The notes under the pieces: model-generated | Seen by the model: the letters and a program-made list of their open reading frames with translations, nothing else | Database searches by the model: none | Told to the model about the DNA's origin: nothing | Shown here: one piece after another, positions 7,611 to 16,289 of the stretch | Position numbering within the stretch: position 1 is the stretch's first letter | Layout of the letters: every line of letters begins with the position of its first letter | Source: Sphingomonadales bacterium Ga0077557 | Lineage (GTDB): Bacteria; Pseudomonadota; Alphaproteobacteria; Sphingomonadales; Sphingomonadaceae | Assembly: GCA_001464615.1 (NCBI GenBank) | Contig: LNFI01000003.1 | Span: 1-56,244 of the forward strand | Direction: 5' to 3' | DNA: 56,244 nt | Made by a program: the position numbers and the translations under genes

Positions 7611-8294
7611 TCAGCGGCCGAACGCGACATAGTCGAAACCGCCCAGACCAAGCCCTGCGCCAACAAACTGCGCAAACGTGGTCATGCCATTCACGTCAAA
7701 GCTAACGCGTTCGACGGTCGCATCTGCAAAGGGAGAAGCGGTAGGATTCACCGCAATCGGAAAAGCGATGAAGCACTCGTTGGGGAATGCTACCGGAAAG
7801 GGCGTGTACACTGGCCCTTCAAAAAACGGCCCTGCCACCGACCCCCATTTGATGATGAAGCCGAATAGATTGACGGATTTATCCGCCCCAAATGTTGCCC
7901 CCATAGCGGCGCGCATGCCGGCCGGTGTCAACGCCTTGGTGTCGATGGCACCGGCAAGAATTTCGGCGCCTGTGGCCTTATCGACTGTCAGCGTGCGGTT
8001 CGCACTCAGCGCCCCACCGCCCGTCACCAGACCGCCACCGGTCACGGTCCGTGTGGTCGGCACCGCACCGCCGCCATCCCCGGTCACGCCGTTCGCAATC
8101 GCGATGATCGCTTCGACCAGATCGAGTTCACGGCCCTTTTCCGGCTCGATGCCGGCCTCTTGGAGAACAGCCAGCAGATTGGCCTGGACGTCATTCAGCC
8201 AAGCAGCGCCTACCTTCGTTGCCCGTTGCCCCGTGCTCGGGTTTCCCTCCTGAAACTGGCCGTCGACGGCGCCGAGGGTGTCGATCGCATGCAT
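7611..8294 (-). CDS. Tail fibre/collar-type protein
   Basis: A 227-residue protein whose N-terminus (MHAIDTLGAVDG..., then WLNDVQANLLAVLQEAGI) is typical of short phage tail-fibre proteins attached at the baseplate. The middle is glycine-rich and repetitive (about 75-110). The C-terminus FIIKWGSVAGPFFEGPVYTPFPVAFP resembles the receptor-binding tips of small fibres in which a KWG-type motif precedes a beta sandwich. It follows the gp48-type baseplate gene immediately. AAGGAGC before the ATG at 8294 is a clear ribosome site. It is likely a determinant of host attachment. No fibre-assembly chaperone gene follows it. Confidence 0.8.
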   Translation of the reverse strand: MHAIDTLGAVDGQFQEGNPSTGQRATKVGAAWLNDVQANLLAVLQEAGIEPEKGRELDLVEAIIAIANGVTGDGGGAVPTTRTVTGGGLVTGGGALSANRTLTVDKATGAEILAGAIDTKALTPAGMRAAMGATFGADKSVNLFGFIIKWGSVAGPFFEGPVYTPFPVAFPNECFIAFPIAVNPTASPFADATVERVSFDVNGMTTFAQFVGAGLGLGGFDYVAFGR

Positions 8295-8295
8295 G

Positions 8296-8937
8296 CTATT
8301 CGCTCCTTGAAAAATCGAACCAGAAGGTCGGTTCGGGTTCGGTGTGATAGGAAAAGATCAGCTCGCCATGTGCCGGCGCAGCACGGCCGATCAGGCATTC
8401 GAGGTTGAGCGCGCCAAAGCCCGCCAGCAGATCGCCGGCATCACCGCCGGCGCAGAATTCAGCGAGCGCAAACTGCATCAGATCGTCATCGAGCCAGACG
8501 TCGACGCGCCAAGCGAAACACCAGTCGAGGCCGTTGCAATCATCGCCGGCAGCAAAGCCAGCCTCGAGTTCGGCGAACTCGGCGATCGAGATGACATAGC
8601 CAAGCCGCCGTGCCAGCCCGACGAAATAAGCGATCGACTGGCCGCCACGCTCGGAAATCTTGTTGACCAGCGCCAGCCGCCGCTCGCTGATCGTGTCGGG
8701 TGCCCCAGTGCAGGTGTCAGGCAGACCGGCTACGCGCTCCCAGTCGCCCAACAGCTCCAGCGTGGTGCGCGGATCGGCTTCTTCAATCAAACCGAACAAC
8801 CGGGCGTCTACGCGCGCCATCTCGGCCGCCATGCCGTGCAGCAGCTGTGCAAGGTTCGACGCCGAATCGCGCGCAAAGGCGAGGCCGCGCGGCAGTAATT
8901 GGATGAGCTGGTCTCGATAGGCGATCGAATCGAACAT
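8296..8937 (-). CDS. Mu gp48-like baseplate protein (YmfQ/DUF2313 family)
   Basis: A 213-residue protein of the YmfQ/gp48 family: N-terminal YRDQLIQLLPRGLAF, then a long helical region and ERVAGLPD...ERRLALVNKISERGGQS in the middle, all family-typical. It belongs to the Mu baseplate wedge set together with gp46 and gp47. The ATG at 8937 (MFDSIAY) shares bases with the preceding stop (TGATG), so translation is coupled to the J-type gene. The GTG two codons earlier is less likely. The C-terminal third contains a Cys- and Asp-rich stretch, as seen in relatives. Confidence 0.88.
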   Translation of the reverse strand: MFDSIAYRDQLIQLLPRGLAFARDSASNLAQLLHGMAAEMARVDARLFGLIEEADPRTTLELLGDWERVAGLPDTCTGAPDTISERRLALVNKISERGGQSIAYFVGLARRLGYVISIAEFAELEAGFAAGDDCNGLDWCFAWRVDVWLDDDLMQFALAEFCAGGDAGDLLAGFGALNLECLIGRAAPAHGELIFSYHTEPEPTFWFDFSRSE

Positions 8938-9989
8938 CACGGCGCCCAGGTGATCGCGCCCAGCATCGGCATATAGCCGGGCGCGGTTGTGACATTGGCG
9001 ACGGGGCTAAGGAACAGATGATCGGTTTCCCCGGCCGCAACGCTGGCCGCCTCGTCCAGGTGGCTTTTGAGGATGACGCCGCCGGGCTCGGCTTCGCGGG
9101 CGAACAGATCAGCGAGCTCGGCCGTTACCGCGGCGCGCACCTCGTCGGTATCGGGCCGCAAGCGGATCACGGGGTTAAGCGGTTGGGGGATCGGTGCGAA
9201 GATCACCGGCGTCGCGATCACCGGACGCACTGTTTCGATGTACGCGGCGACCAGCTCCAGATCGTCCTCGCTCGGCAAGATGTCGTCCCGATCATCGTAC
9301 ACAAAAGTCAGGCCCACCCGGCCCGGCCCGGTCCAGTTCTCGAACGACCAGGCGCGCGTCACACCTGGCACTTCCTTTGCCCATTCGACCCAGTCGGCGC
9401 TCGAGCCGCCATTGGGCGGGTTCCGGATGCGGGTCAGCAGCCGAGCGAGCAGAGCCGCGTCATCCTCCTCATCGGCACCACCGCCAAGCCCGGCGACGCT
9501 TACCGCCGTCGCATTCACACCCGACAATGGCGACGCGAAGGTCAGCACGGTGCCCGCAGAGACCGCCCCATCGGCGCCTGGCGCGGTCGCTTCGACCGGC
9601 ACCGTTGCGGTCGTCGCTACCAGCACGGTCCTGGCCGTTACCGTAAACCGCGCGCCATCGATGCGGGTAAGTTCGGCGCCGAACGGTACGGTAGCGCCGA
9701 TCAGCCCTGTCACGGTCACGTTACCGCTGGCCGCCACGGCGGGCTTGCGCGCAATCCCCCAAATGGACGCCCAGCGGGCCAGATATTCAGCCGATGCCGT
9801 GTCGGGCATCAGCTGCTCGGCAAGCCACACGGCTAAGCCATAAAGCGAATCGAGCGCACCGGCGAGGACGCGCGCCAGCACCTCCAGCATCGATCGGCGC
9901 AGACGACTGTCGGCGCCCGGCAGCCGGCCGTCGATATCGGCGGCAATCCGCGCGCGAAGATCACTGAGGGTCGGTCGTTGCAGCGGCAT
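8937..9989 (-). CDS. Baseplate J-like protein (Mu gp47)
   Basis: A 350-residue baseplate J protein. MPLQRPTLSDLRARI at the start, DTASAEYLARWASIWGI near residue 62-78, RIRNPPNGGSSADWVEWAKEVPGVTRAW in the centre and the C-terminal GVILKSHLDEAAS segment are the family landmarks. It forms the baseplate wedge with gp46 and gp48. The ATG at 9989 overlaps the gp46-type stop by one base (TGATG). Length is close to Mu gp47 (about 360 residues), so it looks complete. Confidence 0.93.
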   Translation of the reverse strand: MPLQRPTLSDLRARIAADIDGRLPGADSRLRRSMLEVLARVLAGALDSLYGLAVWLAEQLMPDTASAEYLARWASIWGIARKPAVAASGNVTVTGLIGATVPFGAELTRIDGARFTVTARTVLVATTATVPVEATAPGADGAVSAGTVLTFASPLSGVNATAVSVAGLGGGADEEDDAALLARLLTRIRNPPNGGSSADWVEWAKEVPGVTRAWSFENWTGPGRVGLTFVYDDRDDILPSEDDLELVAAYIETVRPVIATPVIFAPIPQPLNPVIRLRPDTDEVRAAVTAELADLFAREAEPGGVILKSHLDEAASVAAGETDHLFLSPVANVTTAPGYMPMLGAITWAP

Positions 9990-10441
9990 CAGTCTGTGCC
10001 CTTCCAGATGTAATCGTACCGGGCGCTGACGCGGCCATCGGGCCGGTAGAGGACAACGCCGATCGCCAGCCGGTCGCCGGGTTGTGCCACCGCCTCGACG
10101 TCGAGGCCTGCGCACACCTTGTCGCGGACCAGCCAGGCCAGCGCTTCGCGCGCGTAAAACCGGGCACGCTCGATCGTCGCCGGCGTCTGCTTTGCGCGGC
10201 CGAGCAGCCACAGCCGCGATCCGATTCGGTCGCCCTCTTCCTCGGCCAGCGCATCGCCCCACCAGCCGCGGCGATCACCGCTTTCGTCGGGCAGCGCATC
10301 GTCGTCGCGCGCGCGAGCATCGGTGAACAGCGACAGATAGATGGCTGTGCGCATACCATCGTCCTGGGCGAGGTCCCCGCCGACGAGGGCGATATCGCCC
10401 GCGAAGTCGGCCGCGTTCCAGATCAGGGCAAGATCGCTCAT
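9989..10441 (-). CDS. Mu gp46-like baseplate protein
   Basis: A 150-residue gp46/gp25-class wedge protein: DDGMRTAIYLSLFTDARA near residues 27-44, GWWGDAL around 60 and AREALAWLVRDKVCAGLDVEA in the second half match the phage GP46 family. It sits between the spike gene and the J-type gene, exactly as in Mu. The start ATG at 10441 overlaps the upstream stop by 4 bp (ATGA). Confidence 0.9.
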   Translation of the reverse strand: MSDLALIWNAADFAGDIALVGGDLAQDDGMRTAIYLSLFTDARARDDDALPDESGDRRGWWGDALAEEEGDRIGSRLWLLGRAKQTPATIERARFYAREALAWLVRDKVCAGLDVEAVAQPGDRLAIGVVLYRPDGRVSARYDYIWKGTD

Positions 10442-10983
10442 GCCGCGAACACCTTGGCAGATCCTTCGGTGATCACGCCGCCGACGACATGGTCGCCGAC
10501 ACGCGCAACCTTAGCGCCGCCTTCGTCGCCCAGATCGACGCGATCGGCGATCAGCTTCACGTTCGTCGCGGTGACCGTCGCGTCGTCTTCGATCGTTACA
10601 ACCGCGCTCTTGGCATTGACGGTGAGGGGCTTGTCAGTCTCGATGACGATGCCGTCGCGGGTGATATGGACCTTCTGGCCCTGATCGTCATGAATCGCGC
10701 ACTCACCGGGTGCCAGGTTGGTCAGGCGGACTGACCGGTCGACCGTACCAATGCAGATGCCGTGCGACCGGAGACCGCCGATGAAGGCGATGACCGCCTC
10801 GGCGCCAGCCAGCGGCACACTGCTAAAGCCATATTGCTGGTAATGTTCGATCTCGTCGTGAATCTCGCCATCGAGGAGCTCGACCTTCAGCCCCTGCGCC
10901 CTCAGACTGTCGTCGACCGCCATGATCACGGCGCGACCGATCATCATCTGGATGCGGTCCATCGCGGGCTTCAGCGCCTTCAT
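10438..10983 (-). CDS. Mu gp45-like baseplate spike protein
   Basis: A 181-residue spike/assembly protein of the Mu gp45 (gpV-like) family. The N-terminal third has EHYQQYGFSSVPLAGAEA, which matches the OB-fold part, and the C-terminal half is a regular series of beta strands with IVIETDKPLTV and AVVTIEDDATV, typical of a triple beta-helix needle. It should form the trimeric membrane-piercing tip. The ATG at 10983 overlaps the stop of the hub gene by 4 bp; the longer frame starting at 11259 merely runs into the gpP gene and was not used. Confidence 0.9.
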   Translation of the reverse strand: MKALKPAMDRIQMMIGRAVIMAVDDSLRAQGLKVELLDGEIHDEIEHYQQYGFSSVPLAGAEAVIAFIGGLRSHGICIGTVDRSVRLTNLAPGECAIHDDQGQKVHITRDGIVIETDKPLTVNAKSAVVTIEDDATVTATNVKLIADRVDLGDEGGAKVARVGDHVVGGVITEGSAKVFAA

Positions 10984-12050
10984 TTCTTCTTCCCCACCGC
11001 CGACGCATCGGCCTGTTCGGGGATCGCCAGCTGGCTCCAGGCCTCGGGCGGCGATAGCTTCAGCACCGTCGTCGTGCCGCTTTCGTCGCGCGTCAGCGCG
11101 GCCGAGGTGACCAGCATCTCTCCCTGCATGTATATCGCAGGCGCATCGAGCTGGACGCGTAGATTGGGTGCCCAAAGCCGGCCGTCGCCCGGCACTCGCC
11201 AGCCGGGCACCGTAATCGTCGCTTCCTGGGCGCGGCCGGCGCGGGTGGTCGCTTCCCATTTGGCCCGCTTTTCCAGACTGGCGGCGTCGCCTTGCTCCTC
11301 GGCGACGATCACCAAAGGCCGATAGCGCTTGACCGACGGGTCCTTAGCCGACCCGCGGGGACTGGCGGCGGCACGCCCGTTGATCTCGTTCGATCCGGAC
11401 GACTGGCCGAGTATGACATATTCCGAGAAGCGCTCGGCCACGTCATGCGTGGCCGACAGGCTGATGGCGCGATCGCGATCGCTGATCGTCGCTACAGTCG
11501 CGCCCTGGGCCGGCGTGATCAGCTCGATATTGCCCTCGGGCGTGGAGATGGCGAGCAAACCGCGAAACCGGCAAAGCCGCTCGATTGCCGCCTGTACCGT
11601 TTCACCCTGCTGCAGCGCGAAACGGCGTAGCGATGGCGCGGTGCTCGCCTTGGCGGTAACGCTCACCCCAAACGGCTTCGCCAGCTGCTCGGCGATCGCC
11701 TCGATCGACACGTTCTTCCACAGCCCCGGCTTGGCGATCGCCGAACAGTCAATGAGGTCCGCTGCCTTGTCGCGACCGGCCACTTCAATCGAATGGCTGT
11801 TCGCGTCGATTTGCGGGCTGATCCGGTCAATCCAGCCGGTGATCAGCGTCTCGCCGCCCACCTTTACCTTGCACGCCAGGCCGGCGCGGATGTCGAGCCG
11901 ATCGGCACCGATCCGCTCGCGATCAGTGAGCGACAGCGTGAACTCGCCCGACATGGTGTCGATCGCACGGATGATGCTCACGCCGGTCCAGCCAGCATAG
12001 AGCATGCCGTCGATCGACAGCTCGACCCGCTCGCTTGCAGCCTCAACCAT
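10980..12050 (-). CDS. Baseplate hub protein, Mu gpP/gp44-like (late control D superfamily)
   Basis: A 356-residue protein with the gpP/gp27-type hub fold: VELSIDGMLYAGWTGVSIIRAIDTMSGEFTLSL at the N-terminus, GWIDRISPQIDANSHSIEVAGRD near 70-95 and HDVAERFSEYVILGQ in the centre. It joins tail tube and spike. It is preceded by the gpN-type gene with an 8-bp overlap and followed by the spike gene with a 4-bp overlap. Length is near Mu gp44 (about 380 residues). Confidence 0.9.
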   Translation of the reverse strand: MVEAASERVELSIDGMLYAGWTGVSIIRAIDTMSGEFTLSLTDRERIGADRLDIRAGLACKVKVGGETLITGWIDRISPQIDANSHSIEVAGRDKAADLIDCSAIAKPGLWKNVSIEAIAEQLAKPFGVSVTAKASTAPSLRRFALQQGETVQAAIERLCRFRGLLAISTPEGNIELITPAQGATVATISDRDRAISLSATHDVAERFSEYVILGQSSGSNEINGRAAASPRGSAKDPSVKRYRPLVIVAEEQGDAASLEKRAKWEATTRAGRAQEATITVPGWRVPGDGRLWAPNLRVQLDAPAIYMQGEMLVTSAALTRDESGTTTVLKLSPPEAWSQLAIPEQADASAVGKKK

Positions 12051-13260
12051 CGCCGAGCACCTGCAGCTGGCTGCCGCCCGGTACGAAACCGGGGTGACGT
12101 ACCTTGTTTCGCGCGACCAGGTCGGTCACCTGGCTATCGAGCAAGTCGCGGCGATCGGGGCCGTGAAGGCGGTGGACGATCACGAGAGCCGGGCTGGTCG
12201 CGGTGATCGGATGGGCGAAGGTGCGCTCCAGCGTGCCGCCCCGAACCGTAGCATCGCGCACCATCACCCGGCGAAGCCCGTTGAAGATCGCGGCTCGGGC
12301 ATCCTCGCCGGCGTCGGCCGCGTCGACCGCCCAGTCGTCCAAACGGACGGCAAGCGCGTCACGCACGGAGACAGCATCGTCATAGGATGAAAAGCGGGTC
12401 GCGGCGACCGCTCGCACCAGCTCCGCAGCGGTGGCCGCGCGCACGATATGGACGATCGCATCCTGATTAACCGCCTGGCGTCGGCGCGCGGGCGTCGTCG
12501 GCGCGATCACCGGCAGAGAAGCACCAAAGCCCGCGAGCGTCGTCAGCGCGGCTAGGCGCTGGCGCGGCGACGCGCCCACATTGCCGATCGCCGAGATCAG
12601 GCCGACGATCGAATGGGCGAGCGTATCGGGCGAGCGCAGCAACGCCGGTGCCGCCAGCACGCGCAGACTGGTGTCGAAACTGCGCAGCGCAGGCCCGGCA
12701 CCAGCGCTGATCGCGCTGGTCACCTGGGCGACGCTGGCGATGCCGCGCACCAGGTCGCCCGCGGCAGCTTCGACAAACGCCGGAATGCCAGCGAGGCTGT
12801 AGCGCCGCGCAAAATCGATCGGCAGGGCGCGCAGTACTTCGAACGCTTGCATGTCGGCGATTGCCGCCGTGTCGGCCGTAACCCGTTGCTGCCGGTCCTC
12901 GCCCGCCTCGACGAACTCGACGCTGAAGACGACATAGCCGCCCTCGTCGGTGCTCTCGCTTGAGGTGAAATTGTCGACTGCGACGTCGCGCGTGCCATGC
13001 CAGGGATGCACGAGCGTTCCGACGCCCTCGGCCTCCAGCGCTGTGAGCAGCGCGTCGCGATCGGGGCGGTAATCGTTACCCCAAAGATAGCAATCAACTG
13101 TGAAGCGACGGCCCCTGCGCCCCATATCCTCGGGAAGCGCGTCATCGCGGCCGGGGAATTCATGCACGGCAAGGCGGCGGCCGCCCGCATATTCGTGGCT
13201 CCGGGTGACGAACGTTGCACCGCGAAAGCTGCCGGGTTCGAAGGCGTCGCGCCAGCTCAT
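12043..13260 (-). CDS. DNA circularisation-domain tail/baseplate protein (Mu gpN)
   Basis: A 405-residue protein whose first 95 residues are the DNA circularisation N-terminal domain: SWRDAFEPGSFRGATFVTRSH, GRRLAVHEFPGRDD, TLVHPWHGT. In Mu this is gpN, a tail/baseplate hub component, despite the historical domain name. The rest is helical and alanine-rich. The ATG at 13260 overlaps the tape-measure stop by 4 bp. Order tape measure - N - P is that of Mu. Confidence 0.9.
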   Translation of the reverse strand: MSWRDAFEPGSFRGATFVTRSHEYAGGRRLAVHEFPGRDDALPEDMGRRGRRFTVDCYLWGNDYRPDRDALLTALEAEGVGTLVHPWHGTRDVAVDNFTSSESTDEGGYVVFSVEFVEAGEDRQQRVTADTAAIADMQAFEVLRALPIDFARRYSLAGIPAFVEAAAGDLVRGIASVAQVTSAISAGAGPALRSFDTSLRVLAAPALLRSPDTLAHSIVGLISAIGNVGASPRQRLAALTTLAGFGASLPVIAPTTPARRRQAVNQDAIVHIVRAATAAELVRAVAATRFSSYDDAVSVRDALAVRLDDWAVDAADAGEDARAAIFNGLRRVMVRDATVRGGTLERTFAHPITATSPALVIVHRLHGPDRRDLLDSQVTDLVARNKVRHPGFVPGGSQLQVLGDG

Positions 13261-15401
13261 GCCGCCGGTCCCATTGCGGCGCCGCGGCGGCCGGGCGTGG
13301 TGACCGACGCGCTCACCTGGCGGCTATTGCTGCTGATGCTGGTGCGGGCGCCCGCGGCCGGAGCACCGACCAGCGTCACTTCCACTTTGACCTTGCCGTC
13401 GACCGGCTTGGGCATCGGTGGCTGCGCGATCGTCACTTTCACTTCGGGTTGCGGCGCGGCCCGTGCCTTCGCACCGCTCCGCTGCCACGCCGGTGCCTTG
13501 GCGGGAGCTGGTGCGCGCGACCATGCTGGCTGCGGCGCTGGCGCGGCGATCGCGCGCTGCCAGGCACGCGAGACTGGGGGTGTGGCCGATGGCGGCGATG
13601 TTTTAACGGGGGCGGACCGGGCAGGTGTGACTGATTGAAACGCGCCGCGCCGAGGTGAAGGTCGCCGGTCGGTCGGCGCTTGTGGCGGGCGCGCTCGCGA
13701 CCGTGGCGGTTGCAGCGATGGCGGCACTGCGGCACCGGCAGCTGCCCAAGCTTTGGGCAGGTTCGGATTGGCCTTGCGTTGATCCTGCTGCTGCAGGGCG
13801 CGGCGCGCACGTTGTTGGTCGTCGGCCGTCGGCATGCCAAGCCCGGTGCCCCACCACCCCTTGTCATTCGCGGTGGCAGCGAGCTGCGCACGGTTCTTCG
13901 GGACGGCCTCTTCGCGGTCCATCGCTGCCAGCCGTTTGCGGGCGGCTTCCTTCTCCTGCGCGGAGGGGCCGAACCAGCCGTTGTTGCTGACGACCATGTT
14001 GAGCTGCCGCCGCTCGACGTCGCGCTGCCACTGGCTCCAAGCCGTGGCAGCGTTGCCGATCAGTGTAATGACGTTGCCCAGCACCGACACGATCGTGCCG
14101 ATCCCGGTGGCGACCGCCGCCCAGTCGGTCTTGGTAATGAAATCGATCGAGCGATCGAACAGCCGGCCCATTTCGTCGCCGGCGCGCTTCGCCCAGGCAT
14201 CGAGCTTGCCTTCTTTATCGAGCTTGTCGATCCACGCGAGGATGCCCTGCAGCCGCGATTTTACCTTGTCGAAGAACCCGGCTCCGGCGATCCGCAGCTG
14301 AAAATTGGTGAAGGCATCACCGATGTTGCTCAGGATGCCGCTGAAGGTCTTGGACTGGCGTTCCATGCCGCCGCCATATTTTGCGTCGAACACCGCCAGG
14401 ATCGCACCCTGGATTTCCTTCATGTCCTTTTTGACGGTTTTCTTGGCCTGCTTGCCCGCCTTGTCGATATAACTGAAGGTCGCGACGTCGCCCTTGACCG
14501 ACGTCGTGATATTGAACTCCTTGAGCCGTTCGAACTCGCCCGTCTGGGCATCGGCGATCGCTTCGACTGCGTCCATCAGCGATTTGCGCGTGCCACCAGC
14601 GGCGTCGCCAAGAATACGGAACGCCCCCGTTAATGGATCGAGGCCAACGCCGCGCGCGCGAACGAAAGCGTCGGTGACGGTTTCGATGTCATAAGGCGTG
14701 TTCTTGGCGAACTTCGCCACCCAGGACATTGCGGCTTTCGCCTTGATGGCGGAGCCTTCGGTTCCTTCCAGCGCCACCTGATATTGCTCGAAGGACGACG
14801 CCGTCGAGATAACACCCTTGGTGAACCAACCCGCTGCGGCCGTCGCACCAAGCACGCCCCAGCCTGCTGCCGCGCGGGCGATCTGCAGCGTCATGCCCGC
14901 CAGCTTGCGCGCAGCGACGCCGGCTGAATAGCCGATGCCGTACCCGATGGCATGGCCAAGTCTGCGCGCGCCCGCGGCCGCGCGGTCGAATCGGGCTGGC
15001 ATGCCCATCAGAAACTGACTGCCGGCGCGATCGGTTGCCGCGAGGGAACGGCGAACCAAGCCCAAGTCACGACCGGCAAATGTCGCCGCCTCGCGGCCCG
15101 CCCGCCCGAAAGCAAATCCCACGCCATAAGCGGCACGTTCGACTGCCTTCAGTCGCCCCGCACTGGTGCCGAGCGAGACGATCGCGCGCCCGGCACCGCG
15201 CGCGCGGTCGATCATACCGGTCAGTCCGCGCGATGTGCTGATCACGCGATTGTCGAGTGCCTTACCACCGCCGGTGGCGGTAGCCCGCATTGCGCGGTCG
15301 AGCTGATTGCCATCCTTCGCCAGACCGCGTGTCGCGGCGGCGACCTTGCGCAGCGCGCCGCTGGAACGGTCCACCGCTTCAAGGATCAGGGATAGCTTCA
15401 C
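13257..15401 (-). CDS. Tape-measure protein
   Basis: A 714-residue tail tape-measure protein (Mu gp42 type). After a basic, alanine-rich N-terminus come GVISTASSFEQYQVALEG and MSWVAKFAKNTPYDIETV (about 200-250), which identify the tape-measure domain. A coiled and hydrophobic centre follows, with membrane-like segments near 420-450. The last 190 residues are unusually rich in Pro, Ala and Arg (PPSLQPP..., PPQAPTDRRPSPRR). It begins with GTG at 15401 (KLSLILEAVDRSS), overlapping the stop of the frameshifted chaperone by 4 bp (GTGA). Its length sets tail length. Confidence 0.92.
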   Translation of the reverse strand: MKLSLILEAVDRSSGALRKVAAATRGLAKDGNQLDRAMRATATGGGKALDNRVISTSRGLTGMIDRARGAGRAIVSLGTSAGRLKAVERAAYGVGFAFGRAGREAATFAGRDLGLVRRSLAATDRAGSQFLMGMPARFDRAAAGARRLGHAIGYGIGYSAGVAARKLAGMTLQIARAAAGWGVLGATAAAGWFTKGVISTASSFEQYQVALEGTEGSAIKAKAAMSWVAKFAKNTPYDIETVTDAFVRARGVGLDPLTGAFRILGDAAGGTRKSLMDAVEAIADAQTGEFERLKEFNITTSVKGDVATFSYIDKAGKQAKKTVKKDMKEIQGAILAVFDAKYGGGMERQSKTFSGILSNIGDAFTNFQLRIAGAGFFDKVKSRLQGILAWIDKLDKEGKLDAWAKRAGDEMGRLFDRSIDFITKTDWAAVATGIGTIVSVLGNVITLIGNAATAWSQWQRDVERRQLNMVVSNNGWFGPSAQEKEAARKRLAAMDREEAVPKNRAQLAATANDKGWWGTGLGMPTADDQQRARRALQQQDQRKANPNLPKAWAAAGAAVPPSLQPPRSRARPPQAPTDRRPSPRRGAFQSVTPARSAPVKTSPPSATPPVSRAWQRAIAAPAPQPAWSRAPAPAKAPAWQRSGAKARAAPQPEVKVTIAQPPMPKPVDGKVKVEVTLVGAPAAGARTSISSNSRQVSASVTTPGRRGAAMGPAA

Positions 15402-15562
15402 TGTTGCTCTGCCTCACGCGAAAGGAGGATGTCGTGCCAGAATGCGAGCTCGTCGATCGTCAGCTCGAGCAGATCGCCCGGCGGAAAATGAAGCCCGGCC
15501 GCTAGGTCGCCGAGGACGGCGCGCCAGTTGGCTGGCCATCCTTGTGTGATGATTCCAAAGGG
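15398..15562 (-). CDS. -1 frame extension of the tail assembly chaperone (gp41-42 type fusion)
   Basis: In the -1 frame, immediately after an in-frame TGA, an open stretch runs from the slippery site at 15556..15562 to a TGA at 15398. It encodes FGIITQGWPANWRAVLGDL, then LHFPPGDLLELTIDELAFWHDILL. The P-P-x-x-L...L-T-x-D-E-L-x-F-W pattern is that of the second tail-chaperone domain (GpE/lambda T-like). It has no start codon of its own with a ribosome site, so it is expected to be made as a -1 frameshift product of the 15502..15876 gene. The tape-measure gene overlaps its stop, as is usual for this pair. Confidence 0.85.
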   Translation of the reverse strand, partial: PFGIITQGWPANWRAVLGDLAAGLHFPPGDLLELTIDELAFWHDILLSREAEQQ

Positions 15563-15876
15563 CCTTCAGCCGGTGCCCCCGCGATCGTCGATGCTGCCGG
15601 GCCCGTCGCGTCGGCCGGCGTGTTGTACAGCGCCTCGATCGCCTCGATATCGTCGAAGTCGAGTTCGCCCGCGTCGCGGTTCGACAAGCCGGATAGGGCG
15701 GCGATCAGGGCAATCTTTTGGGCGGTCGGCCCCGCCGCACCATCGGTGCGGGCCATGTGCTTGCCCTTCACGCGCGGCGCCAGCGACAATTCGGTCAGCA
15801 TGTGGCGCTCTTCGCCCTCCGGGCCGACCAGCTGCTCGATCGGGTGCTGCAGCACATAACGGATGCGGCTCTCCAT
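15502..15876 (-). CDS. Tail assembly chaperone (Mu gp41-like)
   Basis: A 124-residue tail assembly chaperone of the Mu gp41 family: MESRIRYVLQHPIEQLV..., LSLAPRVKGKHMARTDGA and KIALIAALSGLSNRDAGELDFDDIEAI. The last third is Ala/Pro/Gly-rich linker, which fits a protein that continues by frameshifting. It starts with an ATG that shares bases with the tube-gene stop (TAATG). The slippery heptamer lies 54 to 60 nt before the end of the frame. Confidence 0.88.
   Translation of the reverse strand: MESRIRYVLQHPIEQLVGPEGEERHMLTELSLAPRVKGKHMARTDGAAGPTAQKIALIAALSGLSNRDAGELDFDDIEAIEALYNTPADATGPAASTIAGAPAEGPLESSHKDGQPTGAPSSAT
15556..15562 (-). promoter_or_regulatory. -1 programmed frameshift slippery site (CCCTTTG)
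   Basis: On the minus strand the zero frame reads GGC CCT TTG GAA. The heptamer C CCT TTG fits X-XXY-YYZ, so both tRNAs can re-pair in the -1 frame as CCC TTT. It lies 2 nt after the TGA (of GCTGAAGG) that closes the -1 frame upstream, and the -1 frame is then open for 52 codons. Placement is that of tail-chaperone frameshifts in Mu and lambda. Confidence 0.82.
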
Positions 15877-16244
15877 TACCGCACCTCTTCAGCAGGCGGT
15901 CCCTGAAGCACGACATCGGCCATGCCTTCCTTCGTGTCGAAGCTCAGCACCTCGGCACAATAGGCACCGCGTACCACCCACGACACGCCGACATCGGTTT
16001 CGAGAAAGACCGTGACATTATCCATCGCGCGGATCTGCGCGAGCGACAGAACGCCCTTATAGAGCACCTTGGCGGTGATCTTCGACGGTTCGGTTGACTC
16101 GCTGAAACCGCTCGCTTGATAGTCGCCCATCTTGGGCTCGCGCTTCACGCCGCCGATCTCCATTTGCGTGCCGCCCGACGTCTCGAGACGGATGCCATTG
16201 GCGGTAAGCGTGCATTGACCGACGACCTTGTTGGGATTGGCCAC
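15876..16244 (-). CDS. Tail tube protein (Mu gpM)
   Basis: A 122-residue contractile-tail tube protein: VVGQCTLTANGIRLETSGG at the N-terminus, EPSKITAKVLYKGVLSLAQIRAM in the centre and VLSFDTKEGMADVVLQG near the end are typical of the Mu gpM family. The start is GTG at 16244 with AAAGGAA 9 nt upstream. It follows the sheath gene by about 45 bp and precedes the chaperone gene, the standard order. Confidence 0.92.
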   Translation of the reverse strand: MANPNKVVGQCTLTANGIRLETSGGTQMEIGGVKREPKMGDYQASGFSESTEPSKITAKVLYKGVLSLAQIRAMDNVTVFLETDVGVSWVVRGAYCAEVLSFDTKEGMADVVLQGPPAEEVR

Positions 16245-16289
16245 CTGGTATTCCTTTCAGTTGCCGCTGAGAGCCTTCTCAGCAGGGAG

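Noticed and set aside
16240..16262. CCTGGTATTCCTTTCAG as a third activator palindrome upstream of the tube gene
   Set aside because: The dyad is imperfect with different spacing, and the bases are explained by the AAAGGAA ribosome site.
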